This document shows, in pieces, positions 1 to 8,985 of a stretch of 54,979 nt of DNA (the first letter of the stretch is position 1; each line of letters opens with the position of its first letter). Origin of the DNA: a virus; the IMG/VR virus record IMGVR_UViG_3300032116_000258, positions 1 to 54,979 of that record. One strand, given 5' to 3'. Under the pieces are notes generated by a model. It was not told the origin of the DNA, made no database searches, and saw only the letters and a list, made by a program, of their open reading frames with translations. Both the position numbers and the translations under genes were made by a program.

Positions 1-507
1 ACTTATACCGATAACTTTGCTGGAAAGTTGTTCACAGCAAAATTGTTGAACCAAAGAGGCTCAGTTCTAACGGTGCAGAACTTTACTTTGTCTGTGAGCA
101 GCAGCGGCACAGATGTTATTACTGATGCCGTTAGAACCTCTGGTAGTACCACCGTAACGTTCACCACTAGTGCTGCTCACGGTCTAGCAGTTGGAAACAG
201 CGTAGTAGTTACAGATGTAGATGACGCTGTTGATGGAGTTTACACCGTAGTAACTGCTGGCTCTACTACATTTACAGTTACTGGTGTTGGAACCACGGCA
301 GTATCGTTAACAGGTTTAACTGGTCAGGTTGAAACAAATGTTTCTAAGGCATACACTTTCTCACTATCGTTAACCTCTGACCAGACTCTTCGTATAGCCG
401 AACGCACTTACTGGTCGTTATCTACAGTGGATTACTTTACTGGTGAGTCTATTGAATACAAGGGCGGAAACTTCTTCACTGCTAGAAGAAGTACGGTGGT
501 AATCTAA
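1..507 (+). CDS. Tail fibre / virion surface protein, 5' truncated
   Basis: The frame is open from base 1, so the gene starts left of the window and only the last 168 codons are present. The protein is Thr/Ser/Val-rich and beta-strand-like. It contains a short 'AHGLAVGNSVVV' stretch (about residues 50-61 of the visible part), the kind of segment found in repeated beta-sandwich modules of phage fibres. It ends with TAA at 505-507, which overlaps the ATG of the collagen-like gene. The run of fibre genes downstream supports a receptor-binding or fibre role. The exact role is unknown. Confidence 0.6.
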   Translation, partial: TYTDNFAGKLFTAKLLNQRGSVLTVQNFTLSVSSSGTDVITDAVRTSGSTTVTFTTSAAHGLAVGNSVVVTDVDDAVDGVYTVVTAGSTTFTVTGVGTTAVSLTGLTGQVETNVSKAYTFSLSLTSDQTLRIAERTYWSLSTVDYFTGESIEYKGGNFFTARRSTVVI

Positions 508-962
508 TGCCTACTCCTCCAAAACCCGAAGTTGATATTGGCTTACTACAATCTGGTCCTGGCGTAGTTTCTCCCCCAGGTCCGACTTATAGCGACCCTA
601 ATTTTGGTGTACCAAATGACCAAGGGCAACCTGAAGTAGACATTAATACTTTGCCTGGAGTTCCAGGTCAAAGAGGACCTCAAGGACCTGCTGGAGCAAC
701 TGGAGCGACTGGTGCTACGGGACCTACTGGACCTGCTGGACCTCAAGGACCTGCTGGACCAACTCAGACTATAGCGTATACCCACACGCAAAATGCGGTA
801 TCCTCTACTTGGAGCATTAATCATAACCTTGGTTTTAAACCAAACGTAACAACAGTTGATTCAGCACTTTTTAATATTGAAGGCAACGTTTACCACGTAG
901 ACAGTAATAATTTAAACATAGTTTTTAGCATTGCTAGTACTGGCACTGCCTACTTATCATAG
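507..962 (+). CDS. Collagen-like fibre protein
   Basis: 151 residues. A Pro-rich N-terminus is followed by a run of Gly-X-Y triplets (about residues 51-86: GPQ, GPA, GAT, GPT), which should form a collagen-like triple helix. A C-terminal domain of about 60 residues (SSTWSINHNLGFKPNV...) resembles a compact trimerising or receptor-binding fibre tip. The start overlaps the previous stop (TAATG), so translation is probably coupled. A minus-strand ORF opposite the repeats is a compositional shadow. Likely a short tail fibre or fibre accessory protein. Confidence 0.7.
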   Translation: MPTPPKPEVDIGLLQSGPGVVSPPGPTYSDPNFGVPNDQGQPEVDINTLPGVPGQRGPQGPAGATGATGATGPTGPAGPQGPAGPTQTIAYTHTQNAVSSTWSINHNLGFKPNVTTVDSALFNIEGNVYHVDSNNLNIVFSIASTGTAYLS

Positions 963-970
963 GAATGTAA

Positions 971-3775
971 ATGGCTCGTAACTTTTTGACACCAATCAAC
1001 CTGAACGGTTTAGAACTTCAGGGTGCTGTAATTGGTAACCTATCCACTGCTTCTATTGACTTACTCACCACTGGAACTGGTCGCATACAGTATGACTCAA
1101 CGCTAAACGTATTAAAGTATCGTGACAATTCTGGTTGGAAAACGATTGCTAGTGGTGGAAGCACGTTCTACATTGGTACTCAATCGGTATCTATCGGAAA
1201 CAGTTCTGGAGATGTAACCTCTCTTGCGGGAGTTACCTCTGTAAATGGAACTACAATTCCTTCTTCAGCAACTTTGCTGACTTCTACTTCTACTTCTTCA
1301 TCCCTAACAAGCGTAGGTACTTTAACTGGCTTAACCATGGGTGGAGCAATTGACCTTCAGAGTTCAAACGGCTCTAACGGATACAAAATTACTGGTCTTA
1401 AAGACCCTTCAAGCGATTACGATGCCACTAACAAGAAGTATGTAGACAGTGTTGCCGCTGGTCTTAATGCTCACCCTGCGGTTAACTACGCTACTACAGG
1501 TGCCCTAGGTACTGCTGGAAACCTTGTTGGTGGAACTATTACCACTACTTATTCAAATGGTACTAGCGGTGATGGTGCTACTCTTACTATTGCTACTTCT
1601 TCTAACTGGACCGCAATAACTATTGACGGTCAGTCTTTAACCGTAACAGACCGTGTTCTTATTAAGAACCAAGTAGCAGGATTGGAAAACGGTATCTATA
1701 CCGTAACTTCTGTCGGTGCTGTTGGAAACACAACTTCGTTCGTATTTACCCGTGCCACAGATTCTAACTCAACTCCAGAAGTTGCAGCAGGTGACACTAC
1801 TTATGTTTTGGCAGGTACTGTCAATGGTGGAAACGGATTTGTTCAAACAGCAGTAATTACTGCGATTGGTACAACTGCAATTGCTTGGTCTCAGTTCTCT
1901 GGTTCATCAACTGTTCTTGCTGGTAATGGTTTAGCACCAGACGGCACAAACCCAAACCAAATAAATGTTGTTGGAACTGCTGACAGAATTACTGTTGGGG
2001 CTAACTCTGTAGACATTGCTTCTACATACGTAGGTCAGACTTCTATTACTACCCTAGGAACTGTTGGTACTGGAACTTGGAACGCTACCACTATTGGTAC
2101 AACTAAGGGTGGTACAGGACTTACCTCGTTTACTAGCGGTGGAGCACTTTATGCTACATCTACTTCAGCCCTTACAACAGGCACCCTACCTGTAGCCTCT
2201 GGCGGTACTGGGGCAACCACGTTTACTTCTGGCTCACTTCTAAAGGGTGCTGGAACTGGTGCGGTTACAGTTGCTTCAGCCTCTGACATTGTTACCGCTA
2301 TTGGCTCTACCGCTGTAACAAACGCTACTAACGCTACAAACGCAACCAATGCTACCAACACAGCGATTACTGATGACACTACTACTAACGCAACCATGTA
2401 CCCTACATGGGTTACCACAACTTCAGGTAACTTGCCTCAAAAGGTTTCATCTTCAAAACTAAGTTTCAACCCTTCAACTGGAACGCTTACTTCGACTGTG
2501 TTCAGCGGTTCTGGTGCGAGCCTAACAAGCCTAAACGCTTCAAACCTTGGTAGCGGAACAGTTCCTGGAGACAGAGGTGTTACCGCAGGTTCAGCGTCAG
2601 CATCGTTTGTTGAATACAATGGAACAACTGCAACCACAGGTCAGTTCGATGGTGGCACCACAACCCCTTCTGGTACAACTAGACTAAACTACGGAGGTTA
2701 CCTATACGCCACTAGGTTCTATGGAGACGGCTCAAACGTAACCGCATTGAGCGGGTCCAACATTAGTTCTGGAACTGTTGGGTTTACTTATCTTCCAAGC
2801 CTTTACATCGGTACTACCGCAATACAATCTTCTTCTGCGGCTCAGGCAATAAGCGGTATTACCTCAATTACAGGTAGTTCTGGAGCCACTCTTGCCATCT
2901 CACTACCTTCAGTAGCCACTGGCACTGGTAGGTCTATGACTTTAACTGCTGGTGCTACGTCGTTCTCTGGCGGTCCAGCAAATGGTGGTAGCGTATCTGT
3001 AACAGGTGGTGCAGCAACCGCTGGAGGTTCAGGTCTAGGAACCAGTGGTGGTAGCGTATCTATAGTCGGTGGTGCAGCGTCTTCCGTAACCGATGGTGTC
3101 GGTGGGTCAGTTTCTATTGTGGCTGGTGCGGGAGGTGCAACTGGTGTTAATGGTGACGTAACTATTGGTAGTACCAACACAGCAAACGTTATTATTGGTT
3201 CTACTGGCGGTGCTTCTATAAAATTACCGAGCGTAGGCACCTCTGGCTTTGTAAAACTGGGCACTGGCGGAGTTCTTTCTGCCGATACCAGCACTTACTT
3301 AACTTCAAGCACAGGCGTTTCTAGCATTGCTGGAACTACAAACCAAATTACTGCTTCTGCTTCAACAGGTTCTGTAACATTGTCTTTGCCTTCAGCCGTC
3401 ACTATTACTGGTGCAATGACTGCTGGTTCGTTTGTAAAAACATCTGGAACATCTAGCCAGTTTTTAAAAGCAGACGGCTCTGTAGATAGCAGCACCTATC
3501 TAACATCGGCAACAGGTGTTACAACTGTAAACGGCTCTTCTGGAGCAATTACAAATATCGCTAGAAAAGCAACTCAAGTGGGTGCTGGCTCAGGAACCAC
3601 CATTTCATGGACTAATACATGGTCAACTAACCTAGTGACTGCTCAAGTTTATGACACTTCTACTTCCACCGCTACTCTGGTTGAGTGTGACATTACAGCA
3701 ACTACCTCTGCTGTAGTTGCTACATTCGCAAATTCTGTAACTTTGAGCAACTACACACTAGTTATCACTGGATAG
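971..3775 (+). CDS. Long tail fibre protein
   Basis: 934 residues, rich in Gly, Thr, Ser and Ala with almost no charged stretches, typical of trimeric beta-structured fibres. Residues about 150-160 carry 'DATNKKYVDS', a signature often seen in phage fibre shafts. The middle has an Ala-Thr-Asn repeat near residue 455, then Gly-rich strands ('GGSVSVTGGA', 'GGSVSIVGGA') and repeated 'SSTYLTSxTGV' units near the C-terminus. The ATG at 971 follows AGGAATG. It sits between two other fibre genes and has no catalytic motif. The host-binding tip is probably the C-terminal 60-70 residues (inference). Confidence 0.8.
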   Translation: MARNFLTPINLNGLELQGAVIGNLSTASIDLLTTGTGRIQYDSTLNVLKYRDNSGWKTIASGGSTFYIGTQSVSIGNSSGDVTSLAGVTSVNGTTIPSSATLLTSTSTSSSLTSVGTLTGLTMGGAIDLQSSNGSNGYKITGLKDPSSDYDATNKKYVDSVAAGLNAHPAVNYATTGALGTAGNLVGGTITTTYSNGTSGDGATLTIATSSNWTAITIDGQSLTVTDRVLIKNQVAGLENGIYTVTSVGAVGNTTSFVFTRATDSNSTPEVAAGDTTYVLAGTVNGGNGFVQTAVITAIGTTAIAWSQFSGSSTVLAGNGLAPDGTNPNQINVVGTADRITVGANSVDIASTYVGQTSITTLGTVGTGTWNATTIGTTKGGTGLTSFTSGGALYATSTSALTTGTLPVASGGTGATTFTSGSLLKGAGTGAVTVASASDIVTAIGSTAVTNATNATNATNATNTAITDDTTTNATMYPTWVTTTSGNLPQKVSSSKLSFNPSTGTLTSTVFSGSGASLTSLNASNLGSGTVPGDRGVTAGSASASFVEYNGTTATTGQFDGGTTTPSGTTRLNYGGYLYATRFYGDGSNVTALSGSNISSGTVGFTYLPSLYIGTTAIQSSSAAQAISGITSITGSSGATLAISLPSVATGTGRSMTLTAGATSFSGGPANGGSVSVTGGAATAGGSGLGTSGGSVSIVGGAASSVTDGVGGSVSIVAGAGGATGVNGDVTIGSTNTANVIIGSTGGASIKLPSVGTSGFVKLGTGGVLSADTSTYLTSSTGVSSIAGTTNQITASASTGSVTLSLPSAVTITGAMTAGSFVKTSGTSSQFLKADGSVDSSTYLTSATGVTTVNGSSGAITNIARKATQVGAGSGTTISWTNTWSTNLVTAQVYDTSTSTATLVECDITATTSAVVATFANSVTLSNYTLVITG

Positions 3776-3784
3776 GATTAGCCT

Positions 3785-4597
3785 ATGCCAAAACAATTAT
3801 CAACTTTCGACATAAACGGACGACTACTTCTCTCAGGTGCTTCAGGCACTAACGGTCAGGTATTAACTTCTGGTGGTTCTGGAACTACCCCTACTTGGAC
3901 TACTGTTGGTGGAACATTTACTGGCGGAACATTAACAAGCGATTTAATTCTTGCAGCAGGTTCTGGAAGCGTAGAGCCAATTAGATTCCAAGTCAACTCT
4001 GTTGCACCAACAGCCACCTCTGGTGCTATGGACTACGATGGCGACATCTTTTATGCCGTTACATCTGGTACTGCTACTGGAAGATTAATGGTTCCAGCAA
4101 TTGCCCGTGTATTTTCTAACGCAAACGCAACTGCGGCTACCACTAACTCGTCTCAATCTATTTTCCAGGCAGGTGCTAGAGCACTTACTTTGGAAGCGGC
4201 TAAGACTTACTACTTCCGTTTGAATTTAGGTGTTAACTTTACATTCTCAGCAGTACCTGCCGCCATTCAGTTGGTTCCTACATTTAGCCAAACTCCTGTA
4301 GCAATAAACTATAGTGCGGTTTTTGCTTCAGGTACTTCTGGTGGTGTTCAGTCATTTAGAACTACTTCTACTTCTGCTGTAAGCGTTAGCCCGTCACTTA
4401 GTGCCAGCGTTACTGGAGCCACAATTCTAGTAGAAGGTTTCTTTAGAACTAATGCTACAACTGGTGGAACTGTGGAGTTTAAATACCAAATTTCTACTGG
4501 TGGTGGCTCCTCTGCTACAGCACAAACAGGAACGCTTTTGGAAATTCAAAAGATTGGTACAGGAGCACCTGGAATTATCGCTGGAGCGTGGGCTTAA
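3785..4597 (+). CDS. Tail fibre-like structural protein
   Basis: 270 residues. The N-terminal segment (FDINGRLLLSGASGTNGQVL...) matches the style of repeated fibre units such as 'SGTNGQVLTSGG'. The C-terminal two thirds look like a jelly-roll or beta-sandwich head with aromatic strands (YYFRLNLGVNFTF, VEFKYQIS). It is probably a fibre tip, or a second fibre stacked on the long fibre encoded upstream. Its stop overlaps the ATG of a 47-residue ORF. Confidence 0.65.
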   Translation: MPKQLSTFDINGRLLLSGASGTNGQVLTSGGSGTTPTWTTVGGTFTGGTLTSDLILAAGSGSVEPIRFQVNSVAPTATSGAMDYDGDIFYAVTSGTATGRLMVPAIARVFSNANATAATTNSSQSIFQAGARALTLEAAKTYYFRLNLGVNFTFSAVPAAIQLVPTFSQTPVAINYSAVFASGTSGGVQSFRTTSTSAVSVSPSLSASVTGATILVEGFFRTNATTGGTVEFKYQISTGGGSSATAQTGTLLEIQKIGTGAPGIIAGAWA

Positions 4598-4740
4598 TGA
4601 ACCTCAATGAATTATTAGAACAATTTGGTAAAGACGGTTATGTAAGCCCTGATGACCTAAAACTAGTCGCTGAGGCAGTAAAACTACTAGCGACTAAGGT
4701 GGAAGAACTAGAGGCTCAGGTTCAGGCTTTATCTAACTAA
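4597..4740 (+). CDS. Small coiled-coil protein (47 aa)
   Basis: A short ORF starting on a TAATG overlap with the fibre gene. The protein begins MNLNELLEQF and its second half (residues 18-46) is a Leu/Val/Glu/Lys heptad-like stretch ending 'VEELEAQVQALSN', a probable coiled coil. It could be a fibre chaperone or trimerisation accessory, judging only from position and helix pattern. Small helical proteins beside fibre genes are common in myoviruses. No homologue is recognised. Confidence 0.55.
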   Translation: MNLNELLEQFGKDGYVSPDDLKLVAEAVKLLATKVEELEAQVQALSN

Positions 4741-4749
4741 GTTTAGCCC

Positions 4750-4760
4750 TACAATAAAAT
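4750..4760 (+). promoter_or_regulatory. Possible -10 elements upstream of fibre gene
   Basis: The 38-base gap contains TACAAT at 4750-4755 and the overlapping TAAAAT at 4755-4760, both close to TATAAT. No convincing -35 box lies 16-18 bases upstream. This could be a weak promoter for the collagen-repeat fibre gene, or just AT-rich spacer before the ribosome-binding site TAGGAG. Confidence 0.25.
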
Positions 4761-4778
4761 AAGACTTTAGGAGATTTC

Positions 4779-6317
4779 ATGCCTGTAAAAACCACTATTC
4801 AAGTACGTAGAGATACTGCGGCTAACTGGAACTCTGCCAACCCTGTTCTGGCTGCTGGTGAAATTGGCTACGAGACAGACACCAAATACTTTAAGATTGG
4901 TGATGGCACAACTAAATGGAACGGTGCCAATAACGATGGCGTAAATAAACTTCCATACCAAAACCAGGCTGGACCTACTGGTGCTACTGGAGCCACTGGT
5001 GCTACTGGAGCGACTGGACCTGCTGGTGCTACTGGAACAGCGGCTACTATTGCTGTCGGTACAGTAACAACAGGTTCTCCTGGTTCCTCAGCAACCGTTA
5101 CCAACGCTGGCACTTCATCTGCTGCGGTATTTAATTTCTCTATTCCCAAAGGTGATGCGGGAACTAACGGTACTAACGGTACTAACGGCACCAACGGTAG
5201 AGGATTTAACGGAGTAACTTCCACAAGTTCTGTTGCCGTTGGCACAGGCTCTAAAGTATTCGCTGTTGCATCTACTGGTGCATACGCCATTGGTACAAGA
5301 GTTAGAGTTGTGAACACTGGCACTCCAGCCAATTATGTTGAAGGTGTTATTACTTCTCTTACTTTAGACTCATCTATAACTGTAGATGTCGATACTGTTG
5401 GTGGTTCGGGAACCATAACCGCATGGACTTTTACTGTTGCAGGTAACGTTGGTGCTACTGGTGCCACTGGAGCGACTGGAGCGACTGGACCTACTGGTGC
5501 TACTGGTGCTACTGGACCTACGGGTGCTACGGGACCTACTGGTGCCACTGGTGCGGCTGGTGCTACGGGGGCAACTGGAGCGACTGGGGCTGGGTTTGAC
5601 GGGATTACTTCTACATCTTCTGTGAGCATTGGTACTGGTTCAAAGACAATCACCGTAAATAAAATTGGTGCTTTGGTTCAGGGAACAAGGATAAGAGTTG
5701 CTAGTTCCGCTACTCCAACAAATTACATGGAAGGTGTAATTACCTCCATTTCAACTCTTACTATTATCTTCACTTCGGATAATACTTCTGGTACAGGCAC
5801 TATTTCCTCATGGAACATCACTGTTGCTGGAGACAAAGGAACTCCAGTTCCTGCTGAATATACTGAACTAGCCACTGGAGCAATAAGTTATTCGGGAGGT
5901 CCTTCGTCAAATATTGCGTTAACAACAAGCCTTGTCTCAACTGGGTACAGAAAACTAGTTGTTGTCTTTTTAGGAGCAACCTCAGGTACAGGAACATTTT
6001 CGTTAAAGATTAATAGCACAACTACTACTGGGTATGCCTATACCTACAGCAATTATGGGTCAACTTCATTAAATTCTACTACTTCTGGTGCGTCATACAA
6101 CATTGGCAATGGCTCAAGCCTTAGTACAGGGGAAATAATTAACATAGAAATAATTGAGCCTGGATATAACCTAACCAATAAAAATGTTACTTGGACTAAC
6201 GGAAGTGGTTTTGGGTTTGGTACTAACCCCAACGTAACCGCCCCTGTAACCGCACTTTACTTTTCTGCCGCTACTACAACCCCTGGATTCTCTTGGACTG
6301 TTTATGGAGTTAAGTAA
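4779..6317 (+). CDS. Tail fibre with Mtd-N-like head and collagen repeats
   Basis: 512 residues. Residues 1-50 ([11 protein letters not shown]...[21 protein letters not shown]) match the N-terminal virion-attachment domain of fibre proteins such as the major tropism determinant (Mtd-N). Gly-X-Y collagen runs follow at about residues 65-88, 128-139 and 223-270. Two related modules of about 80 residues, each opening with GxGFxGxTSTSS (about 141-224 and 270-353), look like an internal duplication. The C-terminal 150 residues form a beta-rich tip. A clear ribosome-binding site (TAGGAG) precedes ATG 4779. Confidence 0.8.
   Translation: MPVKTTIQVRRDTAANWNSANPVLAAGEIGYETDTKYFKIGDGTTKWNGANNDGVNKLPYQNQAGPTGATGATGATGATGPAGATGTAATIAVGTVTTGSPGSSATVTNAGTSSAAVFNFSIPKGDAGTNGTNGTNGTNGRGFNGVTSTSSVAVGTGSKVFAVASTGAYAIGTRVRVVNTGTPANYVEGVITSLTLDSSITVDVDTVGGSGTITAWTFTVAGNVGATGATGATGATGPTGATGATGPTGATGPTGATGAAGATGATGATGAGFDGITSTSSVSIGTGSKTITVNKIGALVQGTRIRVASSATPTNYMEGVITSISTLTIIFTSDNTSGTGTISSWNITVAGDKGTPVPAEYTELATGAISYSGGPSSNIALTTSLVSTGYRKLVVVFLGATSGTGTFSLKINSTTTTGYAYTYSNYGSTSLNSTTSGASYNIGNGSSLSTGEIINIEIIEPGYNLTNKNVTWTNGSGFGFGTNPNVTAPVTALYFSAATTTPGFSWTVYGVK
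5446..5590 (+). repeat. 9-bp-periodic collagen-coding repeat tract
   Basis: A tandem array of degenerate 9-base units (GGTGCTACT / GGAGCGACT / GGACCTACT) encodes Gly-Ala-Thr and Gly-Pro-Thr triplets. Similar shorter tracts lie at 659-762 and 4969-5040. The units are alike enough to recombine or slip in multiples of 9 bases, changing fibre length without breaking the frame. It is coding repeat, not CRISPR. Confidence 0.75.
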
Positions 6318-6922
6318 TGCGTGGTGGCGGAGCCGATAACGGTAAATTCAGCATAGATTATGAAGCCAAATCCATGTATGAAGGAATTGGCGAAGAACTA
6401 GGTGCTACCGTTGGTGTAGATGTTGATTGGTGGAGATGGCAAGAGTACTACTTAAGAGACAACTATACAGACATTGTAGATGACATCTATGATGTCTCTT
6501 CGTCTGTTCCTGAAAAAGGTAGACGCTGGATGTTGCCTATAAAAATGCCTGTAGTTATGGCTCAGTTTGTTCGTGGTACAAACGTCATGAATGAACGTGG
6601 TTTCTATGTTGTTGACACCCTACGCCTTGTAATTAACGTAGGAGAAGTAAACAGATTTTTACCTACACTTTTAACCGATTCTAACAACCACATTAAAGAT
6701 AGAATTGTGTACAGAGGAGAAGTCTTTGTTCCTACCAGAGTACTACCAAGAGGTTCTTTCGGATACCGCTGGGCAGTAGTCACCGTGGATTGTAACCAAA
6801 TGAACCCCGAAGAATTGGTAAACGACCCACAGTTCCAAAACTATGCTTTGCCATCTAAATCAGAATTCAGAACCTACGGATACGGAACAAGTACTTACGG
6901 CTCTGACCTTTACGGAGAGTAG
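6317..6922 (+). CDS. Virion-associated protein, unknown (201 aa)
   Basis: A mixed alpha/beta protein starting on a TAATG overlap with the fibre gene. Residues 1-75 are acidic and aromatic (VDVDWWRWQEYYLRDNYTDIVDD). A basic beta-rich part follows (GRRWMLPIKMPVV...YRGEVFVPTRVLPRG), then a Tyr/Gly-rich tail with YGYGTSTYGSDLYGE. The position between fibre and tail genes suggests a virion structural or neck/collar role. No motif allows a firmer call. Confidence 0.45.
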   Translation: MRGGGADNGKFSIDYEAKSMYEGIGEELGATVGVDVDWWRWQEYYLRDNYTDIVDDIYDVSSSVPEKGRRWMLPIKMPVVMAQFVRGTNVMNERGFYVVDTLRLVINVGEVNRFLPTLLTDSNNHIKDRIVYRGEVFVPTRVLPRGSFGYRWAVVTVDCNQMNPEELVNDPQFQNYALPSKSEFRTYGYGTSTYGSDLYGE

Positions 6923-6927
6923 AAAAT

Positions 6928-7143
6928 ATGCCACTAGTTAAACCCACTGTAGGACAGTCTTCTTGGGGCGGAACCCTAAATACTGCCCTAGATTACCTAG
7001 ACACTAAAGTTGGTCCATGGACCGCAGTACCCGCTACCGCAACTTCTTCAGGTACAGCAGGACAATTAGCCTACGCATCTGGTTATCTATATGTATGTGT
7101 AGCAACTAACACCTGGAGACGTGTAGCCCTAAGTAGTTGGTAG
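6928..7143 (+). CDS. Small fibre-type virion protein (71 aa)
   Basis: Residues 30-71 (VPATATSSGTAGQLAY...YVCVATNTWRRVALSSW) match a short C-terminal module that recurs in phage fibre and neck proteins, where it forms a small beta-barrel tip. Residues 1-30 would be an attachment segment. A GGAG ribosome-binding site precedes ATG 6928. This is the last clearly virion-like gene before the block of tiny basic genes. Confidence 0.6.
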   Translation: MPLVKPTVGQSSWGGTLNTALDYLDTKVGPWTAVPATATSSGTAGQLAYASGYLYVCVATNTWRRVALSSW

Positions 7144-7145
7144 TC

Positions 7146-7277
7146 ATGCCTTTTAAGTCTGAAGCACAACGTAAATGGATGTATGCTAATGACCCTAAAA
7201 TGGCGGCTAAATGGGAAGCACACACACCAGAGAAGAAACTTCCTAAAAAAGTAAAGAAGAAAACGAGGAAAAAATAA
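7146..7277 (+). CDS. Tiny basic protein, SEAQRKWM type (43 aa)
   Basis: Encodes MPFKSEAQRKWMYANDPKMA followed by a Lys/Arg-rich tail. The N-terminal 'PFKSEAQRKWM..N.P.MA..WE' pattern recurs in small phage proteins of unknown function. It is the first gene of a tandem block of basic mini-proteins; its TAA overlaps the next ATG (7275-7279). A DNA or RNA contact role is inferred from charge only. Confidence 0.7.
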   Translation: MPFKSEAQRKWMYANDPKMAAKWEAHTPEKKLPKKVKKKTRKK

Positions 7278-7486
7278 TGGCTCTACCTAGACCAAAAAAG
7301 CAGCATAAGACCAATGTGTCAAACACTAAAGACTCTATTGGTAAAGGCGAAAAGACCGTAAAGGCACAGCACAAAGGTAACATTAAAAAGAACCCTACCG
7401 ATACTGCTGGAGAAAAGGTTCACAGCCGCTACAGTACTACAGGTAAAGGACCTCGCAAGAAGGTCGGATTTAAGAGGGACAAATAA
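7277..7486 (+). CDS. Lys-rich mini-protein (69 aa)
   Basis: Very basic, low-complexity protein with many KK/KG steps and few hydrophobic residues, so probably disordered without a nucleic-acid partner. It starts and ends on TAATG overlaps and is translated as part of the mini-gene block. No recognisable family. Confidence 0.6.
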   Translation: MALPRPKKQHKTNVSNTKDSIGKGEKTVKAQHKGNIKKNPTDTAGEKVHSRYSTTGKGPRKKVGFKRDK

Positions 7487-7773
7487 TGCCTACATCTAAA
7501 GACCCTAGACTAGCCCGTGCTGGTGTATCAGGCTACAACAAGCCTAAGCGTACTCCAGACCATCCAACTAAGTCACACATTGTTGTTGCTAAACAGGGTG
7601 ACCAAGTTAAGACTATTCGTTTTGGACAGCAAGGTGTTTCTGGTTCTCCTAAAAAAGAAGGAGAGTCTGCGTCTTATCGTAAGCGTCGTGAATCGTTCAA
7701 GGCTCGTCATTCAGCAAACATTTCTAAAGGTAAGATGTCTGCGGCATACTGGGCAGACAAGGTTAAATGGTAA
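7486..7773 (+). CDS. Conserved basic phage protein (95 aa)
   Basis: Contains 'DPRLARAGVSGYNKPKRTP', 'KTIRFGQQGVSGSP' and 'FKARH' ahead of 'GKMSAAYWADKVKW'. From memory, very similar strings occur in small proteins of marine and freshwater phages, where they lack a known function. The well-spaced conserved Gly/Arg/Trp positions suggest a real fold, unlike the low-complexity neighbours. It begins and ends on TAATG overlaps. Confidence 0.7.
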   Translation: MPTSKDPRLARAGVSGYNKPKRTPDHPTKSHIVVAKQGDQVKTIRFGQQGVSGSPKKEGESASYRKRRESFKARHSANISKGKMSAAYWADKVKW

Positions 7774-8084
7774 TGGCTAAAAAGTTAAAACCAACAGCCA
7801 TAGTTAAAAGCACCGCTGAGGCTTATGCTAAAGGCGTAATGACTACAGGTCGTAAGCAAAAGAAAATTGCTAAAGATACGTCTATGCTTCCTGCTGAACG
7901 TCAGTTATATGTTGACCGTGAACATCAAGTTGCTAATGAAATTGCCCCACAGACGGTGCGAAGTGCAATACAGTTTGCCGCTAAAAAAGGTGTTTCTTTA
8001 CGTAAAGTCAAAACAGCATACTACACTGGTGCTGTTAAAGGTGTTGTTAAAGGTGCGGTGGAGAACATGAGGAATCGTGGCTAA
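7773..8084 (+). CDS. Basic helical mini-protein (103 aa)
   Basis: ATG 7773 is chosen over ATG 7767 because it gives the TAATG overlap used by its neighbours. The protein is Lys/Ala-rich and mainly helical (SAIQFAAKKGVSLRKVKTAYYTGAV). Its 3' end overlaps the GTG start of the next gene by 8 bases. Function unknown. Confidence 0.6.
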   Translation: MAKKLKPTAIVKSTAEAYAKGVMTTGRKQKKIAKDTSMLPAERQLYVDREHQVANEIAPQTVRSAIQFAAKKGVSLRKVKTAYYTGAVKGVVKGAVENMRNRG

Positions 8085-8286
8085 AGTAAAGACTCAAGAC
8101 GGTGTACGCCACACAGTTACTAAGAATAAAAAAGGCGAAATAATCGTTGACCACACCGATAAAAAAGGTGGCAAATACGACAAGATGAACCTTACCAAGG
8201 TTGCTGGCTCTAAGACAGTTAAAGATGGCGTAAAGGCGACTCGTAAGTGGCATAAAGAGAACCCACAGAAGAAAGGTAAAAAATAA
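8077..8286 (+). CDS. Basic mini-protein (69 aa), GTG start
   Basis: Starts at GTG 8077 inside the end of the previous gene. The N-terminal half is beta-hairpin-like (VRHTVTKNKKGEIIVDHTDKKG). The C-terminal half is a basic helix ending QKKGKK. It could be a small nucleic-acid-binding protein; only charge and context support that. Confidence 0.55.
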   Translation: MAKVKTQDGVRHTVTKNKKGEIIVDHTDKKGGKYDKMNLTKVAGSKTVKDGVKATRKWHKENPQKKGKK

Positions 8287-8546
8287 TGGCTAGTTCACTA
8301 AGTCCTAAGCAGTTTAAAGCACGAGCAGCAGCAGGTGCTCCTTTAGCAAAAGGTGTTAAAGGTCGTCAAGAAGCATTAATGAACATGGATTCTAATTCGA
8401 GAGAAGTGGCTGAAAGTAAAACTAGAGCCCGTTCAACTTCGCCCACTAAAGGAAAACAAAACATTGTAAACCGATACAGCGGTGTAGTTACTGGAAGCAC
8501 CAAGAAAGCAACTAAGTTTACGGTTAGAGAAAAACGAGTTAAGTAA
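8286..8546 (+). CDS. Basic mini-protein (86 aa)
   Basis: Opens with SSLSPKQFKARAAAGAPLAKG, then a charged, probably disordered stretch rich in Arg, Thr, Ser and Lys. Start and stop both lie on TAATG overlaps. No family recognised. Confidence 0.55.
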   Translation: MASSLSPKQFKARAAAGAPLAKGVKGRQEALMNMDSNSREVAESKTRARSTSPTKGKQNIVNRYSGVVTGSTKKATKFTVREKRVK

Positions 8547-8743
8547 TGGCAGCAAAAAAACCAGCAAAAAGTAAATCTAGGGTCAATGAGGCTGGCAACT
8601 ATACTAAGCCAGAACTTCGTGAACGTCTATTTAAAAAGATTAAAGCAGGTACTAAGGGCGGAGACCCAGGTGAGTGGTCTGCCCGTAAAGCACAACTTCT
8701 AGCCGCAGAATACAAGAAGGCTGGCGGAGGCTACAAGAACTAA
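8546..8743 (+). CDS. Conserved basic phage mini-protein (65 aa)
   Basis: Residues 22-63 (KPELRERLFKKIKAGTKGG..GEWSARKAQLLAAEYKKAGGGY) match, from memory, a motif recurring in small proteins of environmental phages: a basic helix, a Gly-rich turn, then an amphipathic helix. The conserved 'WSARKAQLL' suggests a compact helical hairpin. Function unknown; member of the mini-gene block. Confidence 0.65.
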   Translation: MAAKKPAKSKSRVNEAGNYTKPELRERLFKKIKAGTKGGDPGEWSARKAQLLAAEYKKAGGGYKN

Positions 8744-8985
8744 TGGCTAAAGCAAAACCTCAACAGTCACTAGACAAGTGGACTAAAGAAGAGTGGACTA
8801 CCTCAGATGGAAAACCATCTAAGGGTAAGAAACGCTATCTTCCAAAGAAGGCTTGGGAGGACCTAACTCCTGGTGAGAAGGCTGCTACTAACCGTGCGAA
8901 GAAAAAGGGTGATGGTGGAAAGGCTGGTAAGCAGTTTGTTCCTCAGCCTAAGAAGATTGCTAAGAAGACAGCGAGACATAGATAA
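8743..8985 (+). CDS. DUF5872-like basic mini-protein (80 aa)
   Basis: The order SLDKWTKEEW, SDGKPSKGKKRYLP, AWEDLTPGEKAATNRAKKKG, KQFVPQPKKIAKKTARHR resembles a family of small proteins in phages and large eukaryotic viruses that I recall as DUF5872; this was not checked. Conserved Trp and the 'RYLP' and 'ATNRAK' positions argue for a fold rather than a random Lys-rich sequence. Function unknown. Confidence 0.65.
   Translation: MAKAKPQQSLDKWTKEEWTTSDGKPSKGKKRYLPKKAWEDLTPGEKAATNRAKKKGDGGKAGKQFVPQPKKIAKKTARHR

Noticed and set aside
2842-3294. Minus-strand ORFs opposite fibre genes (also 2149-2418, 4868-5332, 5333-5653)
   Set aside because: The products are low-complexity Val/Pro/Ala mirrors of Gly/Thr/Ser repeats and have no start signals; the + strand genes are strongly supported.
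5446-5590. Regular short repeats that could be taken for a CRISPR array
   Set aside because: Units are 9 bases, contiguous, without spacers, and encode collagen-like Gly-X-Y triplets in frame.
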